Positions 34,806 through 42,372 of a stretch of DNA of 64,000 nucleotides are shown in pieces. Position 1 is the first letter of the stretch. Each line of letters begins with the position of its first letter. This DNA comes from Paludibacteraceae bacterium (GTDB lineage: Bacteria > Bacteroidota > Bacteroidia > Bacteroidales > Paludibacteraceae), in the NCBI GenBank assembly GCA_017551675.1, contig JAFZLC010000001.1, forward strand, positions 62,001-126,000, given 5' to 3'. The translations under genes and the position numbers were made by a program. The notes under the pieces were generated by a model. The model was not told the origin of the DNA. It searched no databases and saw nothing but the letters and a program-made list of their open reading frames with translations.

Positions 34806-35462
34806 TCAACCTATCTTCTGTTTGAATTTTTGTATGAAAGCGTAAGCAAAAGGGGTGGCGAAGAAAGTCTCTAAGGCAAGTTTCGCAATGATTTGGAATC
34901 CAATCATTGTGAATAAATCGTGGTTGGAGACGGTGCCATAAAATGCCAAAAGGACAAAGAGTGTGGTGTCTATGGTGTAGCCAAAGACGGAAGAACCGAT
35001 GGCTCTTAATCCGAACCATTTCTCTTTTGTTTTTTCTTTTATTTTCACAAAGGTCCACGAATTGACGATTTCACCACACAGAAAGGCGATGAGAGAAGCA
35101 ATGGTGATGCGTGGAACGATGCCGAAGACAGTCTCGTATGCATGAGCTTGTTCTGCGGTCTCTGCGGGGTAGGGAAGTAGGGTGCCAATCCATGTGAAGA
35201 GGGTGAAGATTACTTCGCATAGGAATGTGAGCCAGATGACGCGTTTGGCGGTCTTGAATCCCCATAATTCAGTGAGTACGTCGCCCAACATATAGGTGAT
35301 GGGGAAGATGATGGTGCCAGCATCGAAGATCGTGATACCATGAATGTTGATAAGCTTGACGGCCATTGCGTTGGCGGTCAGATAACACGAGACGAGAATC
35401 GTAACGATAATGATAAGGGCTGTCGTCTGTCGGTTTTTCTCAGGGTTTTCCGTAACCTGCAT
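34806..35462 (-). CDS. yhhQ: Queuosine precursor transporter (YhhQ/VUT family)
   Basis: 218 residues with about six membrane helices. Family features: VSCYLTANAMAVKLINI, TIIFPITYMLGDVLTELWGF, FLCGEIVNSWTFVKIK, WFGLRAIGSSVFGYTIDTTL and FFATPFAYAFIQKF. These proteins import preQ0/preQ1 or related bases for tRNA queuosine synthesis. No preQ1 riboswitch is recognisable in the short upstream region. Divergent from pyrK. Confidence 0.9.
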   Translation of the reverse strand: MQVTENPEKNRQTTALIIIVTILVSCYLTANAMAVKLINIHGITIFDAGTIIFPITYMLGDVLTELWGFKTAKRVIWLTFLCEVIFTLFTWIGTLLPYPAETAEQAHAYETVFGIVPRITIASLIAFLCGEIVNSWTFVKIKEKTKEKWFGLRAIGSSVFGYTIDTTLFVLLAFYGTVSNHDLFTMIGFQIIAKLALETFFATPFAYAFIQKFKQKIG

Positions 35463-35585
35463 AGTTGTAAGTTTTAAGGTGGATCCTATAAATTCATTTA
35501 ATTATCAAATGCAAAATTACAGAAATTTATTGTTGACAAGGCGATTTTGCCGAAATTAATTTCGTGGGGTTACGACAAAAAAATG

Positions 35586-35593
35586 TATATTTG
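35586..35593 (+). promoter_or_regulatory. -7 box upstream of pyrK
   Basis: TATATTTG fits TAnnTTTG, 24 bp before the ATG at 35617. An imperfect -33 element (TTCG near 35561) lies 21 bp upstream. Confidence 0.45.
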
Positions 35594-35616
35594 CATCTAT
35601 TGTGATTTCAAATAGT

Positions 35617-36393
35617 ATGAAGAAGCATATCGTTGATTTAAAGGTTGTTTCCAACGAAAAATTGGGAGACAAACATATTCTAATGAAATTGACATCCGAC
35701 GCTCTGTTGCCAGAAATGCGTCCGGGTCAGTTTGCAGAAGTTCGCGTGGATAATTCAAGCACCACATTTTTGCGTCGTCCGATTTCCATTCATTTTGTGG
35801 ACAGAGTTAAAAACGAGTTGGATTTATTGATTCAATTGGTGGGAGATGGTACTCGCAAGTTGGCTACATTGAAAGCTGGAGATACAGTGAATGTTGTTTT
35901 GCCATTGGGAAATGGATTTTCAGATCCTCAGCCACAACAAAAGTCACTTTTGTTGGTGGGTGGTGGTGTCGGTGTGGCGCCTCTCTTGGATTTGGGAAGC
36001 TATTTGAAGTCGAAGGGATATCAACCCACATTTCTTTTGGGTGCGCGCTCAGCAAAGGATCTTTTGCAGATTGCAGCCTTCGAGAAGGTGGGAAGAGTTT
36101 TAGTGACGACAGAGGATGGCTCGTGTGGAGAGAAAGGATTCGTCACCAACCATTCAGTTTTGAAAAATGAACAATTCGATAAGATATATACGTGTGGACC
36201 AACCCCTATGATGAAGGCGGTGGCCACTTTTGCTGCACAGCATGCGATTGATTGTGAGGTCTCCTTGGAAAACAAGATGGCTTGTGGATTGGGTGCATGT
36301 TTGTGTTGTGTGACAGAGACGAAGGAGGGACATAAATGTGTATGTTCTGATGGTCCAGTGTTTAACATAAAAGATTTGACATGGCAGATTTAA
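35617..36393 (+). CDS. pyrK: Dihydroorotate dehydrogenase B, electron transfer subunit
   Basis: 258 residues from ATG 35617. A ferredoxin-reductase-like fold: FAD-binding [13 protein letters not shown]-binding [19 protein letters not shown], and a C-terminal [2Fe-2S] site with cysteines in [20 protein letters not shown] and CVCSDGPVF. It passes electrons from PyrD to NAD in pyrimidine synthesis. It overlaps pyrD by 13 bp, so the two are translationally coupled. Confidence 0.95.
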   Translation: MKKHIVDLKVVSNEKLGDKHILMKLTSDALLPEMRPGQFAEVRVDNSSTTFLRRPISIHFVDRVKNELDLLIQLVGDGTRKLATLKAGDTVNVVLPLGNGFSDPQPQQKSLLLVGGGVGVAPLLDLGSYLKSKGYQPTFLLGARSAKDLLQIAAFEKVGRVLVTTEDGSCGEKGFVTNHSVLKNEQFDKIYTCGPTPMMKAVATFAAQHAIDCEVSLENKMACGLGACLCCVTETKEGHKCVCSDGPVFNIKDLTWQI

Positions 36394-37292
36394 GTGTGAA
36401 AATAGGTGGGTTACAGATGAAGAACCCAGTGATGACTGCATCAGGCACGTTCGGTTATGGAGAGGAATATGCTGATTTCATCGATATCAGTCAAATCGGT
36501 GGTATCATCGTGAAAGGTACGACATTGGCGCATCGCGAGGGAAACCCTTATCCTCGTATGGCTGAGACACCTTCGGGTATGTTGAATTGTGTCGGATTGC
36601 AAAACAAGGGTGTGGATTATTTTGTACAAAACATCTATCCTCGCATCAAGGATATTCAGACAAATATGATTGTCAATGTTTCGGGTGCGTGTGTGGATGA
36701 TTATGTAGCTACAGCTGAGAAGATAAACGAGTTGCCAAATATTCCTGCGATAGAATTGAACATCTCATGTCCGAATGTGAAACAGGGGGGTATGGCGTTC
36801 GGTACCACATGTGCGGGTGCTGAGTCGGTTGTTTCTGCTGTTCGTAAAGTATATAAGAAGACACTGATCGTAAAACTCTCTCCGAATGTGACAAATATTG
36901 CGGAGATAGCACAGTCGGCCGAGGCTGCGGGTGCAGATAGTGTCTCTTTGATCAATACATTGATGGGAATGGCGATTGATGCAGAACGTATGAAGCCAGT
37001 CTTGTCGACAGTGACGGGTGGTCTGTCTGGTCCATGTGTGAAACCAGTTGCCCTTCGTATGGTGTGGCAGGTGGCTAAGGTGGTTAAGATTCCTGTCGTT
37101 GGTTTGGGTGGTATTATGAATGCGACGGATGCCATAGAGTTCTTCTTGGCAGGTGCTTCTGCCATTCAAATAGGAACGGCCAACTTCATCGATCCGGCGG
37201 TGACGCTAAAGGTGGTGGCTGGTATAAATGAATACCTTGACCGTCATGGATTCTCATCGGTGAAGGAGATTGTAGGTGCATTAAAAGTTTGA
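36381..37292 (+). CDS. pyrD: Dihydroorotate dehydrogenase B, catalytic subunit
   Basis: 303 residues, normal class 1B length. FMN barrel motifs: [19 protein letters not shown] at the N-terminus, [35 protein letters not shown] with the active-site Cys, [11 protein letters not shown], and [20 protein letters not shown]. It oxidises dihydroorotate to orotate using NAD through PyrK. Operon with pyrK; the next gene begins 5 bp after the stop. Confidence 0.96.
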   Translation: MADLSVKIGGLQMKNPVMTASGTFGYGEEYADFIDISQIGGIIVKGTTLAHREGNPYPRMAETPSGMLNCVGLQNKGVDYFVQNIYPRIKDIQTNMIVNVSGACVDDYVATAEKINELPNIPAIELNISCPNVKQGGMAFGTTCAGAESVVSAVRKVYKKTLIVKLSPNVTNIAEIAQSAEAAGADSVSLINTLMGMAIDAERMKPVLSTVTGGLSGPCVKPVALRMVWQVAKVVKIPVVGLGGIMNATDAIEFFLAGASAIQIGTANFIDPAVTLKVVAGINEYLDRHGFSSVKEIVGALKV

Positions 37293-37297
37293 TTCTA

Positions 37298-37894
37298 ATG
37301 AAGAAAATTATCATACCGGTCGTACTGATTCTGATTGCAGCCATTGTGGTGGGCTTCTTTTCATTGTACCATGAAGAGGAGATTGTGCAGGAGGAACGGT
37401 ATAGTGTCGTACAGGTGGGAGAGATGAGAGTGATGGATATCCCTAAAAGTAAGATCGATTTCTCTCCAATCGTTTCTGCCATTTTGTATACCCATTTGAG
37501 GGATCATGATTTGATGTTGTCGTTTCCTGTTACGATTCAGTCGACGCGAGAGTTCTTCCCAACCGACACTTTGTATTGCGGATTTGAATACAAAGATAAG
37601 AAGATTTATAACCGATTGGATTTGAATAACCTAACAGAACAGGTGGAGAATGGTCCGTTGAAGGTCGGTGAATTTTCCAAGCGAAAAAATGTATATATGT
37701 ATTGTTTGCAATTGGATTTCGACTTGTCTTCATTGCTTTCCGATATGGATGAGATGGATGTGTTGAGTTATGTTGCTAGCATTCCTTCCCCTATGAAAGA
37801 GAAAGAATTTTTCTTGGGAAAAGGAACAGATGCTTTCAACTCTTTTATACAGGGTACATGGAAAAACGTGCCAATGAATATAGGTACTAAGTGA
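37298..37894 (+). CDS. Hypothetical membrane-anchored protein
   Basis: 198 residues from ATG 37298. One N-terminal membrane segment (KKIIIPVVLILIAAIVVGFF) is followed by a soluble part of about 175 residues without motifs I recognise; YSVVQVGEMRVMDIPKSKID and NRLDLNNLTEQVENGP suggest a mixed alpha/beta fold. No cysteines suited to catalysis stand out. Spacing of 5 bp after pyrD and 7 bp before the HAD gene suggests co-transcription with both. Function unknown. Confidence 0.65.
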   Translation: MKKIIIPVVLILIAAIVVGFFSLYHEEEIVQEERYSVVQVGEMRVMDIPKSKIDFSPIVSAILYTHLRDHDLMLSFPVTIQSTREFFPTDTLYCGFEYKDKKIYNRLDLNNLTEQVENGPLKVGEFSKRKNVYMYCLQLDFDLSSLLSDMDEMDVLSYVASIPSPMKEKEFFLGKGTDAFNSFIQGTWKNVPMNIGTK

Positions 37895-37901
37895 TATACG
37901 T

Positions 37902-38531
37902 ATGATAAAAAATTTATTGTTCGATTTCGGAGGCGTAATAATTGATGCGGATTTGGAGGCTGCTTCAGCTAATTTCCGTGCGTTGGGAATGGAAAATATA
38001 TCGGATTATCTCAATTTGTATCGTCAGAATGGCATCTTTTTGGATGTAGAAGAGGGCAGATTGGATAGAAAAGGTTTTAATGACGCTTTTAGAAAAGAGG
38101 TAGGTCGAACAGTCTCTGATGAGGATATTGAAGCGGCTTGGTTGTCCATCACGAAGAGCGTGAACATTGAGAAGTTGCATTGGATAGAGTCCCATCGAAC
38201 GAACTATAAATTTTTCCTTTTGAGCAACATCAATCCGTATGTTTTTGAACAAGCTAATACGGGAAGTTTTTCTCCATTAGGGAAACCTCTCTCTTATTAT
38301 TTTGATAAGATGTTCGCTTCTTATCAGTTGAAGTTGACCAAACCAGGAGAGGCCATCTTCAGACATGTGATTGAACATGCACCGTTAAATCCATCGGAAA
38401 CGCTCTTTGTGGATGACGGAACGCGCAACATTGAAATGGGAAAACAATTAGGCTTTGTCACCTATCAACCAGAGAATGGTGAGAATTGGATCCCTGCAGT
38501 GGAGAAGATTCTGGATGAACACAATAAATGA
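37902..38531 (+). CDS. HAD superfamily hydrolase (subfamily IA)
   Basis: 209 residues. Motif I LLFDFGGVIIDAD has the nucleophile Asp but Gly in place of the second Asp, as in the FDFGGV subgroup. Motif II is FFLLSNIN, motif III a Lys in KLTKPGEAIF, and motif IV TLFVDDGTRNIEMGKQLGF. A helical cap occupies about residues 15-90. Relatives are cytoplasmic phosphatases acting on small phosphorylated metabolites. Last gene of the pyrKD group. Confidence 0.87.
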   Translation: MIKNLLFDFGGVIIDADLEAASANFRALGMENISDYLNLYRQNGIFLDVEEGRLDRKGFNDAFRKEVGRTVSDEDIEAAWLSITKSVNIEKLHWIESHRTNYKFFLLSNINPYVFEQANTGSFSPLGKPLSYYFDKMFASYQLKLTKPGEAIFRHVIEHAPLNPSETLFVDDGTRNIEMGKQLGFVTYQPENGENWIPAVEKILDEHNK

Positions 38532-38562
38532 TGATTCCGTGAATGTCTGACGAAATGCTTTC

Positions 38563-38576
38563 TTTTGTCGACAAAA
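38563..38576. promoter_or_regulatory. Palindrome upstream of the MacA-like gene, possible operator
   Basis: TTTTGTCGACAAAA is a perfect 14-bp palindrome about 80 bp before the efflux operon start. Related half-sites (TGACGAAAT, GACAATTCGTC) flank it. It may bind a dimeric repressor; no regulator gene is adjacent. Confidence 0.35.
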
Positions 38577-38654
38577 TGTGACAATTCGTCGATTAAAAAC
38601 GGAAAAAGCAAAATTCTTTTTGTAGTTTTAGATTTCTAAACAAATATAGAATGT

Positions 38655-39860
38655 ATGGATAAGAAAAAGATTACACTGATAGCTATCTTAGCAGTTGTTG
38701 TAGCTATTGTTTTATATTTTTTGTTTTTTAAGAAGCAACCACCAAGTGCGATTGTTCAGACGGAGCCTGTTGAATTGGGTAGAATCACCAATTCTGTGAC
38801 GGCAACGGGTAAGATTGAGCCAGTGACGGAGGTGGAGGTGGGTACGCAGGTATCCGGTAAGATTGATAAGATCTATGTGGATTACAATTCGGTCGTGAAG
38901 AAAGGTCAGTTATTGGCTGAGTTGGATCGCTCCACGTTGCTTACCTCTTTAAATGCGGCAAAAACGGATTATTCGACTGCACTCAACGAATTGCATTATT
39001 ATGAGAAGGTTTACAACCGAAACAAAACATTGCACGATAAGAGCCTTATTAGCGATTCTGAGTTTGAAGAGATTGAATATCAATATGTTCGTGTAAAGAA
39101 CTCCGTAACGAAAAGTAAGTTCGAGGTGGATAGAGCCACTACTAATTTAGGATATGCCACGATTACCTCTCCAATCAATGGTGTGGTACTTTCTGTAGAG
39201 GTGGAAGAGGGACAGACCGTTACGGCATCGATGACAACTCCGACCTTGTTTGTGATTGCGGAAAATCTGGTTGATATGCAAGTAGTTGTTAATATTGATG
39301 AAGCTGATATCGGTGAGGTGAAGCAAGGACAAAAGGTGGAATTCTCGGTGGATGCTTATCCGAATGATAAATTCACAGGTGTCGTTCGTCAAGTTCGTTT
39401 GGAACCAACAACAACATCGAATGTGGTGACTTATGAGGTTATCGTAGATACGAAAAATCCAGATTTGAAATTGAAACCAGGATTGACTGCCAACATATCC
39501 ATTTTTACGATGGACAAAGATAGTATTGTGACGATTCCGAACAAGGCGCTTCGCTTCCAGATGGAGGAGTCGTTGCTACCTCCTAAGATGAGAGCGGTTC
39601 ATTTGCCTATGGATGAGGTAAAAGGTGCTTCTACTGTATGGGTGATTGTGAGTGACTCGGTGGCTGAACAACGTATCATCCAAACGGGAGTCTCTAATGG
39701 TTCTCGAACAGAGGTGATTTCAGGTTTGCAGCTGGGCGAACAATTAATCACTAACTCTGTGGAGTTGGAAGGTTCTATGAAGATGCCACAAAAAGGTCAG
39801 GGACAAGGTGATAACAATCCGTTTATGCCAAAACGTCCAACTGGAGGCAAACGTAGATAA
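38655..39860 (+). CDS. Periplasmic adaptor of an ABC efflux system (MacA/HlyD-like)
   Basis: 401 residues. One N-terminal membrane anchor (about 7-25), then lipoyl-like half domains around VEVGTQVSGKIDKIYVDYN and GYATITSPINGVVLSVEV, an alpha-hairpin between them, and a beta-barrel with PGLTANISIFTMDKDSIVTI. It bridges the inner-membrane ABC transporter encoded next to an outer-membrane channel. No TolC-like gene lies beside it. The C-terminus is Gln/Gly/Pro-rich. Confidence 0.9.
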   Translation: MDKKKITLIAILAVVVAIVLYFLFFKKQPPSAIVQTEPVELGRITNSVTATGKIEPVTEVEVGTQVSGKIDKIYVDYNSVVKKGQLLAELDRSTLLTSLNAAKTDYSTALNELHYYEKVYNRNKTLHDKSLISDSEFEEIEYQYVRVKNSVTKSKFEVDRATTNLGYATITSPINGVVLSVEVEEGQTVTASMTTPTLFVIAENLVDMQVVVNIDEADIGEVKQGQKVEFSVDAYPNDKFTGVVRQVRLEPTTTSNVVTYEVIVDTKNPDLKLKPGLTANISIFTMDKDSIVTIPNKALRFQMEESLLPPKMRAVHLPMDEVKGASTVWVIVSDSVAEQRIIQTGVSNGSRTEVISGLQLGEQLITNSVELEGSMKMPQKGQGQGDNNPFMPKRPTGGKRR

Positions 39861-39895
39861 TCATAGATGAGTTTCAACGAATAACTGAAAAGCGT

Positions 39896-40651
39896 ATGGA
39901 ACAGAAAAATAAAAAGGCGATTATTCAGTTGAACAACATCCGTCGTGACTTTCAGGTGGGTGATGAGGTGGTGCATGCTTTGCGTGGTGTCTCTTTTACC
40001 ATCTATGAGGGTGAATTCGTGACAATCATGGGAACGTCAGGTTCGGGTAAGTCCACTTTGCTGAACACCCTGGGTTGCTTGGATACACCTACGTCGGGCG
40101 AATATTATTTGGACGGAGTAGAGGTGCGTACGATGAGTAAGAATAATCGTGCTTTACTCAGAAATCGAAAGATTGGTTTCGTTTTTCAAAACTATAATCT
40201 ATTGCCTAAAACTACATCCATCGAGAATGTGGAGTTGCCGTTGATGTACAACTCCGCCATTTCGGAGGAACAAAGAAGGGAGAAGGCAATTGCATGTCTG
40301 AAAGCTGTCGGACTGGGAGAACGGTTGAATCACAAGTCGAATCAGATGTCTGGTGGTCAGCAGCAACGTGTGGCAATCGCTCGTGCGCTGGTGAATGATC
40401 CAGTTATTATCTTGGCTGATGAGGCAACGGGTAACTTGGATACAAAGACATCTTTTGAGATCTTGGTTCTTTTCCAAGAATTATATGCTAAAGGAAGAAC
40501 CATCATATTTGTCACACATAATCCAGAGTTGTCGCAGTATAGTAGTCGCAACATCGTTCTCCGAGATGGTCATGTGGTGGAGGACTCTGTGAATACAAAC
40601 ATAGCATCGGCAAAAGAGGCATTGACCAACTTGCCAAAGACGGATGATTAA
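39896..40651 (+). CDS. ABC transporter ATP-binding protein (MacB/LolD type)
   Basis: 251 residues. Walker A GTSGSGKSTL, Q-loop FVFQNYNLLPKTT, signature MSGGQQQRVAIARAL, Walker B VIILADEATGNLD and H-loop IIFVTHNPEL are all intact. Type VII (mechanotransmission) ABC ATPase that works with the FtsX-like permease encoded 16 bp downstream and the adaptor upstream. Likely exports a peptide, antibiotic or lipid-linked compound. Confidence 0.93.
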   Translation: MEQKNKKAIIQLNNIRRDFQVGDEVVHALRGVSFTIYEGEFVTIMGTSGSGKSTLLNTLGCLDTPTSGEYYLDGVEVRTMSKNNRALLRNRKIGFVFQNYNLLPKTTSIENVELPLMYNSAISEEQRREKAIACLKAVGLGERLNHKSNQMSGGQQQRVAIARALVNDPVIILADEATGNLDTKTSFEILVLFQELYAKGRTIIFVTHNPELSQYSSRNIVLRDGHVVEDSVNTNIASAKEALTNLPKTDD

Positions 40652-40667
40652 TTCTAATTGATACAAG

Positions 40668-41894
40668 ATGAATTTTAGAAATCTATTAAAAATAGCATTA
40701 AGAGCCATTGGTAATAATAAACTACGGTCGTTTCTGACGATGTTAGGAATCATTATCGGTGTTGGTTCTGTGATTACCATGTTGGCTATTGGTCAGGGTT
40801 CAAAACAGAGTATTCAGAACCAGATTTCTGAGATGGGTTCCAATATGATTATGATCAATCCAGGAAATCGAGATAAGCCAGGTGGCGCTCGTATGAGTTC
40901 CTCAGATATGCAGACATTGAAGAATGAGGATTATGAAGAGATTCAAAGCAAGTGTACTCGCTATGCATCCTATTTTTCTCCTATAGTAAAAAGTAGTGGT
41001 CAGTTTATTTGTGGAAACAATAACTATCCGAGTTCGATGACGGGTGTGTCGCAAGACTATTTGGAGATCAGTAAGTTGTCGGTTGCAGAAGGAGATATGT
41101 TCACCTATCAGGACATAAAATCATCAACCAAGGTATGTGTGATTGGTAAAACAATAAAAGACAATCTTTTCCCTAATGGAGAAGACCCTATAGGTGAGGT
41201 GATTCGATTCAACAAGATTCCATTTACGATTGTTGGTGTCCTCACATCTAAGGGATATAATAGTTATGGACAAGATCAAGATGATGTGGTTTTGGCTCCT
41301 TATACGACCGTACAGAAACGTGTATCTGCCATTACCTATTTGAATGGTATTTATGCTTCGGCTAAGTCGGAATCTGTTACTAGTCAGGCAATTGCAGAGA
41401 TAGAAGAGGTGATTCGTACTAATCATAAGTTGAAAGATGGAGATAGTTCAGATTTCTCTGTTCGTTCGCAAGAGGAGTTGAGTTCCATGATGACATCAAC
41501 ATCTGATATGATGACGAAGTTGTTAGCTTGTATTGCAGGTATCTCATTGATAGTAGGTGGTATCGGAATCATGAATATCATGTATGTATCTGTGACTGAA
41601 CGCACAAGAGAGATCGGACTACGTATGTCAGTGGGTGCAAGAGGCATCGATATTCTTTCTCAATTCCTGATTGAGGCCATCTTAATCAGTGTCACAGGAG
41701 GAATTATAGGTGTTCTCATAGGCGTTGGTGCCTCGTATGTATTGAAATTCCTTTTGCATTGGCCTATCTATATTCAGATGTATTCTGTGGTACTATCATT
41801 CTTGGTATGTACGTTAACAGGAGTTGTCTTCGGATGGTATCCTGCGAAGAGGGCATCTGAGTTGGACCCAATTGAAGCAATCCGCTATGAGTAA
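40668..41894 (+). CDS. ABC transporter permease (MacB/FtsX type)
   Basis: 408 residues with four predicted membrane helices: one near residues 20-45 (RSFLTMLGIIIGVGSVITML) and three at the C-terminus (ACIAGISLIVGGIGIMNIM, FLIEAILISVTGGIIGVLIG, VVLSFLVCTLTGVVFGW), around a large periplasmic domain. The end SELDPIEAIRYE is the standard MacB finish. Third gene of the tripartite efflux operon; a hairpin follows. Confidence 0.93.
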   Translation: MNFRNLLKIALRAIGNNKLRSFLTMLGIIIGVGSVITMLAIGQGSKQSIQNQISEMGSNMIMINPGNRDKPGGARMSSSDMQTLKNEDYEEIQSKCTRYASYFSPIVKSSGQFICGNNNYPSSMTGVSQDYLEISKLSVAEGDMFTYQDIKSSTKVCVIGKTIKDNLFPNGEDPIGEVIRFNKIPFTIVGVLTSKGYNSYGQDQDDVVLAPYTTVQKRVSAITYLNGIYASAKSESVTSQAIAEIEEVIRTNHKLKDGDSSDFSVRSQEELSSMMTSTSDMMTKLLACIAGISLIVGGIGIMNIMYVSVTERTREIGLRMSVGARGIDILSQFLIEAILISVTGGIIGVLIGVGASYVLKFLLHWPIYIQMYSVVLSFLVCTLTGVVFGWYPAKRASELDPIEAIRYE

Positions 41895-41896
41895 AG

Positions 41897-41930
41897 AAGA
41901 AGGGGAATCAGTTGTAGACTCCCCCTTCTT
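41897..41930. terminator. Shared terminator between permease (+) and small acidic protein gene (-)
   Basis: AAGAAGGGG (41897-41905) pairs with CCCCTTCTT (41922-41930). The hairpin overlaps the last codons of the convergent minus-strand gene. Confidence 0.6.
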
Positions 41931-42225
41931 GATTATATTGATATTCTAAATCTAGAATCTCTTCTAATTGTTCGGACGTGATTGAGATGGAAGCTTTGGC
42001 AAGTTTCTCCATGATGAAGTCGTGCATCTCCGTCTCGTCGATTTCCACATCCTCGTTTTCATCCTTGGTGTCATCTAGGTACCCCTTGGACTCAAAGAAA
42101 TCCAGCATAAAATCAATGACAGATTCTACTTTGTCTGCCGTTATACCTTTTTTGTTTTCCTTTGACAGATGACTTATGATGTAATCTATCATCTCTTTGT
42201 CTTCTCCAAATCCGTATTCGTCCAT
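41908..42225 (-). CDS. Small acidic hypothetical protein (105 residues)
   Basis: Very acidic (Asp/Glu clusters such as DDTKDENEDVEIDETE) and mostly helical. Two similar halves can be seen: DYIISHLSKENKKGITADKV with VIDFMLDFFESKGY, and DFIMEKLAKASISITSEQLE with ILDLEYQYNQEGG, suggesting an internal duplication of a helix-turn-helix-like or EF-hand-like unit, without clear metal ligands. A -7 box TACCTTTG (minus, 42278-42285) precedes it. Function unknown; cytoplasmic. Confidence 0.65.
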   Translation of the reverse strand: MDEYGFGEDKEMIDYIISHLSKENKKGITADKVESVIDFMLDFFESKGYLDDTKDENEDVEIDETEMHDFIMEKLAKASISITSEQLEEILDLEYQYNQEGGVYN

Positions 42226-42372
42226 GATTAAAAATATTAGTTGTAAAAAAACTGACGTTCGTTGAATTATTCCGTTTCAAAGGTATATTTTTTTTGAGAA
42301 TCAGATGTCATTAATTTAAAATATATATATTTGTGATAAGAATCATAAGAAGGGCATCATAAAATTACGGAC

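Noticed and set aside
35463-35616. preQ1 riboswitch upstream of the queuosine-precursor transporter
   Set aside because: I could not find the aptamer hairpin and A-rich tail in the short divergent region.
36701-37165. 154-codon minus-strand open frame opposite pyrD
   Set aside because: Antisense shadow of a well-conserved enzyme gene.
38655-41894. Naming the efflux genes macA and macB
   Set aside because: Architecture fits, but the ATPase and permease are separate here, no outer-membrane channel is adjacent, and the substrate is unknown, so symbols were left blank.
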